From an uncultured Anaerolineae bacterium (lineage in GTDB: Bacteria > Chloroflexota > Anaerolineae > Aggregatilineales > Phototrophicaceae), in contig CAKQCB010000002.1 in NCBI GenBank assembly GCA_934216615.1, positions 248,001-312,000 on the forward strand: a stretch of 64,000 nt of DNA, written 5' to 3'. The first letter of the stretch is position 1, and every line of letters starts with the position of its first letter. Positions 35,150-43,990 of this stretch are shown in pieces. The position numbers and the translations under genes were made by a program. The notes under the pieces are model-generated. The model searched no databases. It had not been told where the DNA came from and saw nothing but the letters and a program-made list of their open reading frames with translations.

Positions 35150-36481
35150 ATGAATAAACCTACTGGTATGCGCGCCTTCACAATCGTCTGGTTTGGGCAA
35201 TTAGCCTCCCTGCTCGGCTCGGCGATGACCCAATTCGCCCTCACGATTTGGGCTTATCAAATCACCAATTCAGCAACCGCATTGGCGCTCGTCGCGTTTT
35301 TTAATTTTGGCCCTGCCATCCTTTTAAGCCCGATTGCAGGCGCGTTGGTAGACCGCTGGAACCGTAAGCTCACTATGATGTTGAGCGACCTCGGCGCGGG
35401 GGTCTGCACCATCATCATCTTCATCCTCTACATCACTGACAACTTACAAATTGAGCATTTGTACATCACGGGGATCATCTCGGGTATCTTTGCGATTTTC
35501 CAATGGCCTGCCTATTCAGCGGCGATCAGCACCATGCTTCCCAAAGAACAATACGCCCGCGCCAACGGGATGCTCGGCCTGACGGATTCCGTTGCAGGTG
35601 TGTTAGCGCCTGTTTTTGCCAGCACCCTACTCGCCATCATCGGCCTTGCGGGAGTGATGATCATTGATATGGTCACGTTCACGTTGGCAATTGGCACACT
35701 TCTTTTTGTGCACATCCCCAAACCCGCCCGTTCCGAAGCAGGTGCAGAAGCCAAAGGCAACTTGCTGCAAGAAGCCATTTACGGCTTCCGTTATATTGTG
35801 CGTCGCCCCAGCTTACTCAGCCTACAACTCATCTTTTTCTTCATCAATCTAACAGCGATGTTCGGCGTCACGCTGTATGCCCCGATGATCTTAGCCCGGA
35901 CCAACAGCAGTGAGCCAGCCTTAGCTACCGCACAATCTTTTGGGGCGATCGGGGGCATTCTCGGCGGATTACTCATGAGCACATGGGGCGGGCCGAAACG
36001 ACGCGTGCACGGCATCCTTATGGGGATGATTTTCTCAAGTATTTTTGGGTTGATGTTGATGGGCATCGGCCAGTCCATCGTGATTTGGGCAATCGCTTTG
36101 GCGGGATCCAATATCATGCTCCCTATCCTGAACGGATCGAACCAAGCCATTTGGCAGGCAAAAGTCGCGCCCGATGTGCAAGGTCGTGTCTTTTCGGCCC
36201 GTCGCATGATCGGACAAATCACCGCGCCGATTGCCATGCTCGCTACCGGCCCGCTCGCAGATCGAGTATTTGAGCCAGCGATGATGCCCAATGGAAGCCT
36301 TGCTGGTTTATTCGGTGGCTTGGTCGGGACAGGCCCAGGCGCGGGCATGGGTTTAATCTGCGTCATTTTTGGGGTCTTGGGCGTGCTGGTGGGACTAAGT
36401 GGATACGCCTTTAAAGTCACCCGCGATGCTGAAGACATCCTGCCCGACCATACAGCCGTCCTATCACCCACTGTGACATAA
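35150..36481 (+). CDS. MFS transporter (MefA-like drug exporter)
   Basis: A 443-residue major facilitator with about 12 membrane segments. The motif after segment 2, GALVDRWNRKLTMMLSD, is the MFS motif A variant seen in MefA/enterobactin-exporter-like MFS proteins, and VFSARRMIGQITAPIAMLATGPLADRVF corresponds to the segment 10-11 loop. Substrate could be a macrolide or a siderophore; none can be deduced. It marks the return to the usual codon style after the island. Confidence 0.88.
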   Translation: MNKPTGMRAFTIVWFGQLASLLGSAMTQFALTIWAYQITNSATALALVAFFNFGPAILLSPIAGALVDRWNRKLTMMLSDLGAGVCTIIIFILYITDNLQIEHLYITGIISGIFAIFQWPAYSAAISTMLPKEQYARANGMLGLTDSVAGVLAPVFASTLLAIIGLAGVMIIDMVTFTLAIGTLLFVHIPKPARSEAGAEAKGNLLQEAIYGFRYIVRRPSLLSLQLIFFFINLTAMFGVTLYAPMILARTNSSEPALATAQSFGAIGGILGGLLMSTWGGPKRRVHGILMGMIFSSIFGLMLMGIGQSIVIWAIALAGSNIMLPILNGSNQAIWQAKVAPDVQGRVFSARRMIGQITAPIAMLATGPLADRVFEPAMMPNGSLAGLFGGLVGTGPGAGMGLICVIFGVLGVLVGLSGYAFKVTRDAEDILPDHTAVLSPTVT

Positions 36482-36540
36482 TCATCTTAGATGTATTGAT
36501 GCCATCTCGAATCATCTAGAGAATTCATTGGAGAAAAAGC

Positions 36541-37095
36541 ATGTCAACCGTCTCACGTATAGCCGCGATTGAACGAGCGACCAAGCGCTCATGGGATGAA
36601 TGGTTGGCTATTATGGAAACCATTGATGCTCAAAACTTATCTCACCATGAAATTGCGACCCATTTGTTATATGAACTGGATGGCAAAATTGATAATCATG
36701 CGTGGTGGGCGCAGAGCATCACCGTCGCCTATGAACAGGCCATCGGACGGCGGATTCCCGGCCAACAGTCTAGCGGAACGTTTCAAATGAGCGTCAGCAA
36801 ATCTACTAAGCTCGACATGCAAACGCTGATGGATCAATGGAGCCATTTTGCGAGTGTCGATGCCAGCGTGCAAGGACTCATCGCCAGTGAGGTACGGGTG
36901 AGCGGAACGGAGAAGCGCATCACATGGCGCACGAAAGGCACAGATGGATCAGATATTCGGGTGACGAGTGAGCCTAAAAAAAACGGGACGGCATCCATCA
37001 TCGCGACACAAATGGGTATAAAAACTGAAGAAGGCAACCTTGCAGCAAAATCTATTTGGGCACGTATTTTAGAGCGTTTTGTAAACACGCTTTAA
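36541..37095 (+). CDS. DUF4287 domain protein
   Basis: A 184-residue cytoplasmic protein. Residues 1-76 look like DUF4287 (SRIAAIERATKRSWDEWL, then HHEIATHLLYEL and NHAWWAQSITVAYEQAIGRR). Residues about 85-184 look like a short START/SRPBCC-type domain similar to what follows DUF4287 in other proteins. GGAG lies upstream of the start. Function unknown. Confidence 0.75.
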   Translation: MSTVSRIAAIERATKRSWDEWLAIMETIDAQNLSHHEIATHLLYELDGKIDNHAWWAQSITVAYEQAIGRRIPGQQSSGTFQMSVSKSTKLDMQTLMDQWSHFASVDASVQGLIASEVRVSGTEKRITWRTKGTDGSDIRVTSEPKKNGTASIIATQMGIKTEEGNLAAKSIWARILERFVNTL

Positions 37096-37111
37096 TACAG
37101 ACATCATGGTT

Positions 37112-38017
37112 TCAAGAGCCAGACGTCACAGGTAAGAAATGATGATGTGCTTGCGCCATTTCCAGAAAGGTGCGCGATGCACTGCAAAGATAGTTTTCAC
37201 GGTTCCACAACAAGCCAACCTGTCGTGATGGGGTTGGGTTCACCAGTTCGATACCCACCAAATGACGTAACGCTCTACGGGTTAAGGTATGTTTGGGCAG
37301 AATCGTCGCTAACCCCGTACTTTCAACCACCTGCAAGATACTGCTGACCGTGTTCATTTCCATCACAATTTGCGGTTGGGATGGGGCCAAACGTGCAGTT
37401 TCTTCCCATAAACGGCGGGTGCAAAAGGTATGTGAGAGCATCACCATTGGCAGTTGATCTAACTCAGCAACATTCACTTGAACATGGGTTGCGAGGGGAT
37501 GACGGTCATGGACAATTAAAACGAGCGCTTCTTCAAAAAGGGGTTGAGCATCCATTCTCACACTTGAACTCGGTAAAAAACTCAGCCCAACCTGTAATTC
37601 CCCCCCTTCTAGTTTTGCTTCAATTTCATCAACAGAAAGTTCCTCGATGGAAAGTTTAATTTGAGGGTAGCGCTCTGAAAATTTTGATGCGAGAAACGGC
37701 ATAAAATAGTCATTGATCGTTTGCACCACACCAATTCTCAGCTCACCTCTTTGTAAGCCACCTAATTCCTGAAGCGCAATTTCGGCTTGATCCAACTCGT
37801 GGAAAATCCGTTGCGCATAATGAAATAGGATTTCCCCTGCGGCAGTGAGGCGAACCCCACGTTTAGAACGATCTAATAAAACCGTCCCGACCTCTTGCTC
37901 TAAGGTTTGAATCTGTTGCGAAAGGGCAGATTGCGAGACAAATAACTTTTCAGAAGCCCGCGTAAAATTTGCTTCTTGAGCGACGGTGACCAGATAACGC
38001 AAATGGCGAAGTTCCAT
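37112..38017 (-). CDS. LysR-family transcriptional regulator
   Basis: A 301-residue LTTR. The winged HTH spans residues 1-60 (MELRHLRYLVTVAQEANFTRASEKLFVSQSALSQQI), followed by the linker helix and a periplasmic-binding-protein-like effector domain from about 90. The sequence is close to the CynR/CysB-like group. It is transcribed divergently from the secreted protein gene at 38120, the usual geometry for an LTTR and its target. Effector unknown. Confidence 0.92.
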   Translation of the reverse strand: MELRHLRYLVTVAQEANFTRASEKLFVSQSALSQQIQTLEQEVGTVLLDRSKRGVRLTAAGEILFHYAQRIFHELDQAEIALQELGGLQRGELRIGVVQTINDYFMPFLASKFSERYPQIKLSIEELSVDEIEAKLEGGELQVGLSFLPSSSVRMDAQPLFEEALVLIVHDRHPLATHVQVNVAELDQLPMVMLSHTFCTRRLWEETARLAPSQPQIVMEMNTVSSILQVVESTGLATILPKHTLTRRALRHLVGIELVNPTPSRQVGLLWNRENYLCSASRTFLEMAQAHHHFLPVTSGS

Positions 38018-38119
38018 AACTATTATCTCAACTTATCATTTCTATCATATCTATCTGTTTGATTAATTATAGAGCATTTTCTACACTGTAGCTACGGATT
38101 ACTATTCATGAGGAAATGA
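38018..38119. promoter_or_regulatory. Divergent promoter region of the LysR gene and its neighbour
   Basis: This 102-base AT-rich gap holds repeated ATCAT/ATGATA motifs near the LysR start (38030-38060), which could form the T-N11-A binding sites of the regulator. No further structure is evident. Confidence 0.3.
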
Positions 38120-38869
38120 ATGATGTTCAAACAAACTCGATTTTTACTCACCTGCGCATTTGCTTTCATGGTAGCCCTACCCACTGCCGCCCATGATGAG
38201 AGTGAACCTATCCATGATGACGTCACAGAAGGGACTGCCCCCGAATTTGATATTGTTTTTGCCCGTGTACAGCAGTTAGGGTCCAACCTCATTTTTCAAA
38301 TGATTGTTGAGGGGGATGCGGGCGCTGTTATTCCAGAGGAAACGGGCGCAGTGGCTGGGGCGAACGTTCTAAGTTATGTTTGGCCGACCTCGCTCGATAC
38401 CGCGCTGGTAGGGTTTGAACCTGAACAAGGTATCCTCGCGCTCGTCGTGACCTCACATCCAGATTTTGATGATACCCCGCTGTGGGATGAAGATGGTGAT
38501 GGGGACCCCACCAACGATGGCGCACCGTGGCACAGTCATTGGGTGGTCTTAGTCGCTGATGAAGCCTGTGGGGATGGCGGTCTCAAAGTCCGCGAGATAC
38601 CCGAAGGCGAAACCCCTGCGGTTCCAGAAACATGGCCGGAATTGCCCATCCTAATTGACAGCCCCAACTATCCGCTTGAGATGTTTCAAAGTGAAGTCCT
38701 TGTGACTGTCCCGCACGCTGAACTCGCTTACGTAGAGTCCTTCAATTTTGATGGGGTGACGGCAGGCTTGCAGGTCAATGCCAATCTGCACGATCCATTC
38801 CTCTGCGTGACCCATGTAGACGACATCGCGTCTGGTGATCTGAGTTTGCCCGGAATGATGGGGTATTAA
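38120..38869 (+). CDS. Secreted protein of unknown function
   Basis: A 249-residue protein with a signal peptide (cleaved near PTAAHDE). A possible calcium-binding loop, DEDGDGDPTNDG, stands near residue 135. HxH pairs occur around PWHSHWVVLV, and two cysteines may be paired (ADEACGD and DPFLCVTH). No family was recognised. Adjacent ATGs at 38120 and 38123 follow an AGGA; either may start translation. Probably regulated by the divergent LysR protein. Confidence 0.7.
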   Translation: MMFKQTRFLLTCAFAFMVALPTAAHDESEPIHDDVTEGTAPEFDIVFARVQQLGSNLIFQMIVEGDAGAVIPEETGAVAGANVLSYVWPTSLDTALVGFEPEQGILALVVTSHPDFDDTPLWDEDGDGDPTNDGAPWHSHWVVLVADEACGDGGLKVREIPEGETPAVPETWPELPILIDSPNYPLEMFQSEVLVTVPHAELAYVESFNFDGVTAGLQVNANLHDPFLCVTHVDDIASGDLSLPGMMGY

Positions 38870-38882
38870 TTCAGCAGTTCAA

Positions 38883-38921
38883 ACTAGCCCTAATAAAAAT
38901 CTTTAGGGCTAGTCTTTTTTT
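38883..38921. terminator. Intrinsic terminator between convergent genes
   Basis: An 11-bp stem ACTAGCCCTAA / TTAGGGCTAGT is followed by CTTTTTTT on the plus strand. It overlaps the 3' end of the convergent methyltransferase gene. Confidence 0.85.
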
Positions 38922-39562
38922 GTTTCGCGAGGTTGTAACAACCAAAGATTTTCTACTGCAGGATGTACCCCGCGTAAGCCGTCTTTTAACGCAGCGCTGG
39001 AGAGCAAAGAGATTTCATAATGTGATTGGTAATGGCGCGCGACCTCATCCCCTGAAACCGAAAAAGGCGGGCCAGCCATCTTGTCTTGATCATACACAAA
39101 GGTGATCAGCAGTTGAGGGGCGGTCTGGGTCAGTGTGATCAAATGTTGTGTGTATTGAATCCGCACCTGTTCCGGCAGGGCAAACAGCGCGGCGCGGTCA
39201 AAAATCGCATCGACTGCACCTAATAAGTTCGGCGTCAGGTCAAAAATATCCCCCACAAAAATATCAATATCTTGCGCACGATACAGTTTCAGGTTCTCCA
39301 GCTCGACAATTTCCGGCGTGATATCCATTTCGCCAAACAACTGTTGAATAGCGAGTTCGCTCAACTCTGCACCTGCAACGCGATAGCCTTGCGAAAGTAA
39401 CCATGCAATATCTAACGTTTTTCCGCACAGCGGGATGAAAACACGGCCCTTTTGTGCTAAAGACAGGGTATCAACATACCTAACAAATAAGGGATTCGGC
39501 CGATGATGATGAAAAGCGATGTTGTTGGTCGCCCAACGCTGATGCCAAAAATTTGCATCCAT
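38909..39562 (-). CDS. tpm: Thiopurine S-methyltransferase
   Basis: A 217-residue TPMT-family methyltransferase. The markers are an N-terminal FWHQRWATNNIAFHH segment, FIPLCGKTLDIAWLLSQGYRVAG with the SAM-binding loop and PLCGK, FDRAALFALPEQVRIQY and GPPFSVSGDEV. These enzymes methylate thiopurines and oxidised selenium or tellurium compounds. It is monocistronic. Length is normal. Confidence 0.93.
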   Translation of the reverse strand: MDANFWHQRWATNNIAFHHHRPNPLFVRYVDTLSLAQKGRVFIPLCGKTLDIAWLLSQGYRVAGAELSELAIQQLFGEMDITPEIVELENLKLYRAQDIDIFVGDIFDLTPNLLGAVDAIFDRAALFALPEQVRIQYTQHLITLTQTAPQLLITFVYDQDKMAGPPFSVSGDEVARHYQSHYEISLLSSAALKDGLRGVHPAVENLWLLQPRETKKD

Positions 39563-39807
39563 TCCTCATATCCTCACAAGTTTTGATCCACGTTATGAAA
39601 CGTTCTATCACAAAAATCACATAAAAACATGAATAACCTGAAAACCAGTATTTCTTTACGCTCTGTAAAACGTATCCAAATTACAATGAACTTAAAAGAT
39701 ATTGAAGGAGTTTAAAACCTGTAATGCGTTGTTTGCATCACCTGCAAACAAGGTCAGATACACTAAAAAATATTGAAGAATTAAAACGTTATTTCAAAGG
39801 AATCTGG

Positions 39808-40782
39808 ATGAGCCATGCACTGAATAAGCGAGAGCGGATCGAAGAAGTCGAACTGCTTTTGCAAAACAGCCGTCAAGGGCTAAGCATTTTTGATCTTGCT
39901 GAAAAACTCCAATGCCATCATACCACCATCCATCGCTACTTAAATGACATTGAAACCTACCGCAATTTAATCGAAGTCTCTCGCGGACATTATCGTCTTG
40001 ACCCCGCAGACACATTGAGCAACGTGCGCCTGCGCCCGGCCGAAGCGCTGACGATTTATATCGCCCTGCGCCGTTTCATCCGCCAAACCAGCAAGGCGCC
40101 TGACTTCATGATCAACGCTATTCAAAAAGTGGTGCCTGCCTTACAACGTCCCGACCTTGTAGATCAATTGACCCGTTCGAATGAACAGCTTCGCGTAGAG
40201 CGCAGTGCATCGCGCGAGTTCACGCAGATATGGGACACCCTATTACGCGGATGGTTAGAAAACATCGTCGTGCATATCCACTACCGTAAAGCTCGCGCCC
40301 GCGAAGTCGAAGCCTATGACATTGAACCCTATCTCTTTGAGCCTATGGCGCTTGGTGATGGTGTGTACGTCATTGTGTGGAGCCACCGCCGTAAAGAATT
40401 ACGGACGCTCAAACTTGACCGCATCGAACGCGCCACACTCACCACACAGCGGTTTGAAAAACCTCAATTGGATGTGAACGAACTCTTAAAACGGGCATGG
40501 GGCATTTGGACCGGTGAAGATCATCTGAAGCATGTGCAGTTGATTTTTAAACCAGCCGTTGCGCGACGGTTGATGGAGTCGGTGTATTTGCCGACAGAAA
40601 CCAAAGCCTTACTGCCAGATGGAAGCCTGCTGTGGACCGCCGAGGTAAACGGGCTGTTAGAGATTCTCTCTTGGGTGCGCGGATGGGGTGATGAAGTGCA
40701 GGTCGTATCACCACCTGAACTACGCGACAAGATCATTGAAGATTTACGCAATACGTTGGCGATGTATGAAGAAGCTTACTAA
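39808..40782 (+). CDS. WYL-domain transcriptional regulator
   Basis: A 324-residue protein. An HTH of DeoR/HTH-11 type lies in residues 8-60 (LSIFDLAEKLQCHHTTIHRYLNDIE), then a WYL domain with RKARAREVEAYDIEPYLFEP and a C-terminal WCX-like segment. WYL proteins control CRISPR-Cas and other defence operons. It lies 70 bases upstream of cas8, same strand, so a regulator of the locus is likely. ATG at 39808 has AAAGG seven bases upstream; an ATG 28 codons earlier is possible. Confidence 0.88.
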   Translation: MSHALNKRERIEEVELLLQNSRQGLSIFDLAEKLQCHHTTIHRYLNDIETYRNLIEVSRGHYRLDPADTLSNVRLRPAEALTIYIALRRFIRQTSKAPDFMINAIQKVVPALQRPDLVDQLTRSNEQLRVERSASREFTQIWDTLLRGWLENIVVHIHYRKARAREVEAYDIEPYLFEPMALGDGVYVIVWSHRRKELRTLKLDRIERATLTTQRFEKPQLDVNELLKRAWGIWTGEDHLKHVQLIFKPAVARRLMESVYLPTETKALLPDGSLLWTAEVNGLLEILSWVRGWGDEVQVVSPPELRDKIIEDLRNTLAMYEEAY

Positions 40783-40809
40783 GCCAGCGATCTCAAACTG
40801 ATTATAAAT

Positions 40810-40839
40810 GACCGTCTGTATTGAACAGAAGTTCCCGTA
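40810..40839 (+). promoter_or_regulatory. CRISPR-repeat-like motifs in the cas8 leader
   Basis: The short gap before cas8 has GACCGT...GTATTGAAC at 40810-40826 and GTTCCCGTA at 40831-40839. These resemble the end (GACCCGTT...GTATTGAAAC) and the start (GTTCCAACGTA) of the CRISPR repeat. The order suits two half repeats. A Cas6 or crRNP contact in the mRNA leader is conceivable; chance similarity cannot be excluded. Confidence 0.3.
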
Positions 40840-40852
40840 GGAGCTTGGGACA

Positions 40853-42277
40853 ATGACACTCTTTGATCTAAATGAAAACATCTACCAATTCCATTTAACA
40901 GGCCATCCTTTTATTGATATCGGGTTAGTGACAATTTTGGTTATGGTCGGGAAAAACCGAATTGAAGACTTAAACTCACAAGATTTACATGATGTTGCAA
41001 CGAAACTAAAGGATTGGTATTCCGCCAATGAATCAGCTCGCAACTATATATCTGCGATGTTTCCATATTCACATTTCACCCAACCCAAAATGAATCAGGA
41101 ACAGCGTGAAGAGTATGGGGATCGCTACTTATTTTCCTTTACAGGAGATCGCCTCGTTAAAGCTGGTGAAAAAGGATGTGTTTACTTTAATGAACTGGCA
41201 GCAACTGAAGTCGCTTACCGCCAACATATTCCACTTTTAACTGGAGAAAATATTGGCAACTTTTCCCCAAGAGGTAGATATGGTTTGCCTGTAAGTGGAC
41301 TCGCACTCTTATTAATTCATGCAATGCCATTTGGATGCCTAAAATGTGGAGGACGTTTCCTTGGGTTTCACCAACAAAGCATCCATAACACTTCTAAATC
41401 TATCCGTTTAATGATTACACTGACTAAATCAATATGGCAACGGAACCTCATTGAGCGATTGGTCTTAAATGAGGCTAAATGGCAAGATTTTGGCGGGAGA
41501 GCAAAGCCCCGTTATATCACAGCAATTATCTCTGCAAATGAAACTATACGGATGCGCGATGGGCAAAGCGATCTCGACTACATCACAGGCTATTACTTCA
41601 CAAATTTTGGTACAGGTGCAGATATCAATATTCTTCGCCTAGATCACACCGTAATGCGCTTTATTGACCAAGCATTATTGAATGTTCCTGAAGCATGGAA
41701 CCGCGCGATTCAATTAAATTGGATTCAAGGAAAAAAAGGAGAGCTAGAGACTACAGAAGAAGAACGTATTGCCAATAACCGCCGTAACTTATTGTACGAA
41801 CAACTTTTCACCCTCCCCAACTACCCAACTCAATTTCTTGCGAGTTTGAAGAAAGCTCGAAGTTGGAAACTCATCGAAATTTTCCTCAAGGAGATTTTAT
41901 TCATGGATCAAAAACGTATCGATACTTACAAACGTTTAGGGGATTTGCTCACCGACTACGCGCTCAAATTTGAAAACCAACCCCACAGTTTCTATTACGC
42001 CTTTTCGCGGGCGAAGTCTTATACCGCTTTACGTGGGGTGATCCGCAATGCTGCCGAAAAGATGTACAAAACCGACGCAGAAAACACCCTATTCACTTAT
42101 GACGATTTTATCGCCGCTTTTGAGCACCCAACGGAACGTTACAGCCAGTGGCGCTTAGCGTGTGATTTGATCTCAATTCGGATGCTCGAATTACTCCATC
42201 AACACAAGATCGATCTTTCTGAATTGCCCGATGAAGAATTGAATTTGAAAGAACTTACACAAGAGGAGACTGAATAA
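40853..42277 (+). CDS. cas8: Type I-B large subunit Cas8 (Cst1-like)
   Basis: A 474-residue protein in the position of Cas8. The region LLTGENIGNFSPRGRYGLPVSGLALLLIHAMPFG corresponds to the Cst1 (CXXC_CXXC) family; C162-x2-C165 remains, but the other zinc cysteines expected before it are replaced (GLPVSGLAL in place of GLPxCGxC). The C-terminal helical part (about 300-474) resembles a small-subunit-like bundle. It would recognise the PAM in Cascade. GTAGGAG precedes the start, and it overlaps cas7 by one base (TAATG). Confidence 0.8.
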   Translation: MTLFDLNENIYQFHLTGHPFIDIGLVTILVMVGKNRIEDLNSQDLHDVATKLKDWYSANESARNYISAMFPYSHFTQPKMNQEQREEYGDRYLFSFTGDRLVKAGEKGCVYFNELAATEVAYRQHIPLLTGENIGNFSPRGRYGLPVSGLALLLIHAMPFGCLKCGGRFLGFHQQSIHNTSKSIRLMITLTKSIWQRNLIERLVLNEAKWQDFGGRAKPRYITAIISANETIRMRDGQSDLDYITGYYFTNFGTGADINILRLDHTVMRFIDQALLNVPEAWNRAIQLNWIQGKKGELETTEEERIANNRRNLLYEQLFTLPNYPTQFLASLKKARSWKLIEIFLKEILFMDQKRIDTYKRLGDLLTDYALKFENQPHSFYYAFSRAKSYTALRGVIRNAAEKMYKTDAENTLFTYDDFIAAFEHPTERYSQWRLACDLISIRMLELLHQHKIDLSELPDEELNLKELTQEETE

Positions 42278-43275
42278 TGGCTTTTGTTACTGGTTTATTT
42301 TTGATCGACGCGCCGGCATCTGCACTCAATAACGGCGAAGCGGATAACATCGAATCGAAGGTGAAAACGATTCGAGTTGGACGCCAAGACTTCCCCTATG
42401 TTTCGGCGCAATCCTTCCGTTACTGGTTACGCACAACGCTCGACACGTATTTTGCCGATGAATGGAATGCATCTCCTGTTTATACGGAGAAAAAAGGTAA
42501 ACAACAAGCCTATACCGCAGGCGACCCCATCACCTACCCCGACGACGATCTGTTTGGTTATATGCGCGCGACCAAAGATGAGACGGTCACCCGCGTTGCG
42601 CCTTTCCGTACCAGCACACTCGTTTCTGTTGGGCCTGTCAACTTGGTCAGCGACTTTGGCGTGATGGCACGCTTGGAAAAAGAAGAAGGCGACAAAGAAG
42701 GCGTCTTACTTCATCAACATCAGTTCTACCGAACTACGTTACAGGGGTTGTTCTCGCTTGACCTCAATGCCGCCGGAACCTTCACCAACCAATTACGTTC
42801 TGGTTTCCAGAACTTGGGCAAAGACGCCAGCGAACAAGCAGAAACCCAAGGCTTACACAAAGATGAGTCTCTCAAAGCCTACCGATTGCCCGTTACCGAA
42901 CGGATTCGTCGCGTGCAAGTTTTGCTTCGCGCTTTAGGGCGGGTTGAAGGGGGCGCAAAACAATCGCTCCATTACACTGACGTTTCGCCCGCATTTGTCA
43001 TGTTGGCTGTCACCCGCGGGGGAAATCATGTCTTTGGGCACAGTGTCACAACCGACGACAACGGAAAACCCCATCTGCACCGTGACGCGCTTCTGCAAGC
43101 CTCAAATGCACTAGGCGATGATTTCTTATCCTCGGTATATGTTGGTCGTGTCAGCGGGTTCATGGACGATTCCCAATCCACATTGGATGAGTTAGGGTTA
43201 TCGACGCTGCATCCCCGCCAAGCCATTGATGCTTTAGCGGCAGATTTAGCGAATCATCCGGAATGGTTTGCCTAA
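42277..43275 (+). CDS. cas7: Cascade backbone protein Cas7 (Cst2/DevR)
   Basis: A 332-residue Cas7 of the DevR/Cst2 family, the RRM-fold protein that coats the crRNA spacer in Cascade. Diagnostic parts are the N-terminal GLFLIDAPASALNNGE, then VSAQSFRYWLRTTLD, RVAPFRTSTLVSVGP and VLLRALGRVEGGAKQSLHYTDVSP. It lies between cas8 and cas5 with a one-base overlap upstream. Confidence 0.95.
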   Translation: MAFVTGLFLIDAPASALNNGEADNIESKVKTIRVGRQDFPYVSAQSFRYWLRTTLDTYFADEWNASPVYTEKKGKQQAYTAGDPITYPDDDLFGYMRATKDETVTRVAPFRTSTLVSVGPVNLVSDFGVMARLEKEEGDKEGVLLHQHQFYRTTLQGLFSLDLNAAGTFTNQLRSGFQNLGKDASEQAETQGLHKDESLKAYRLPVTERIRRVQVLLRALGRVEGGAKQSLHYTDVSPAFVMLAVTRGGNHVFGHSVTTDDNGKPHLHRDALLQASNALGDDFLSSVYVGRVSGFMDDSQSTLDELGLSTLHPRQAIDALAADLANHPEWFA

Positions 43276-43277
43276 CC

Positions 43278-43985
43278 ATGCGCGTGTTGAAGATCGTCGC
43301 GGAAGGTTTTACAACATCCTTCCGCTATCCACATTTTGTGCAAGGGGTTCACCCGACCTACAAAATGCCCCCACCAGCGACCATCTACGGGCATATTTGC
43401 AGCGTGGTGGGTGACTACTTCGACCCGCAAAGCACGCGCTTTGCCTATCATTTCCAATATGAGGCCGAGTTCACTGACTATGAACATCTGCACTTTTTTG
43501 GCAAAGAAGCGAAGATGAACCCCTTCAAACGGGATCAGCTCTTTCGCCCACGCTTGACGTTGTATCTGGACAATCTCGACTTTGAGCCGTCATTTCGACA
43601 TCCCCGTTATGCGGTGGGCCTCGGTCGCGCTCAAGACTTGATGACGTACACCAGCATTAGCGCGGTGGAGTTGGTCGAAAGCGAACGCGCCTTTTTTGAT
43701 GGCACACTTCTTTCTTTGGCAGACGCGCCTTACATCGGCGGGCGGTTTTATGCGGTCACTATGCCCCGTTTCATCGACGAACACCGCGAACCTTCATGGG
43801 GACAGTACGCCATCTTACCGCATAGCGATAAGCCACCGGTTTATCCTGCGATTAACGGTCAGTCTGATCAATTTGATCAATTTAACCTAGGCAAGCCTTC
43901 CTTCCCAATATGGGTTGACCCTGAAGAGACGACGCTGTACCCCGCAGAAACCTATCGCGGTGTGGTATGGCATACATGGATGTAA
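43278..43985 (+). CDS. cas5: Cas5 (Cas5t-type)
   Basis: A 235-residue RAMP protein that caps the 5' handle of the crRNA. MRVLKIVAEGFTTSFRYPHFVQGVHPTYKMPPPATIYGHICSVVG is the Cas5 N-terminal signature. The ATG at 43278 begins two bases after the cas7 stop; an in-frame ATG five codons earlier lies within cas7. It is followed 5 bases later by cas3. Confidence 0.92.
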   Translation: MRVLKIVAEGFTTSFRYPHFVQGVHPTYKMPPPATIYGHICSVVGDYFDPQSTRFAYHFQYEAEFTDYEHLHFFGKEAKMNPFKRDQLFRPRLTLYLDNLDFEPSFRHPRYAVGLGRAQDLMTYTSISAVELVESERAFFDGTLLSLADAPYIGGRFYAVTMPRFIDEHREPSWGQYAILPHSDKPPVYPAINGQSDQFDQFNLGKPSFPIWVDPEETTLYPAETYRGVVWHTWM

Positions 43986-43990
43986 CTTAA

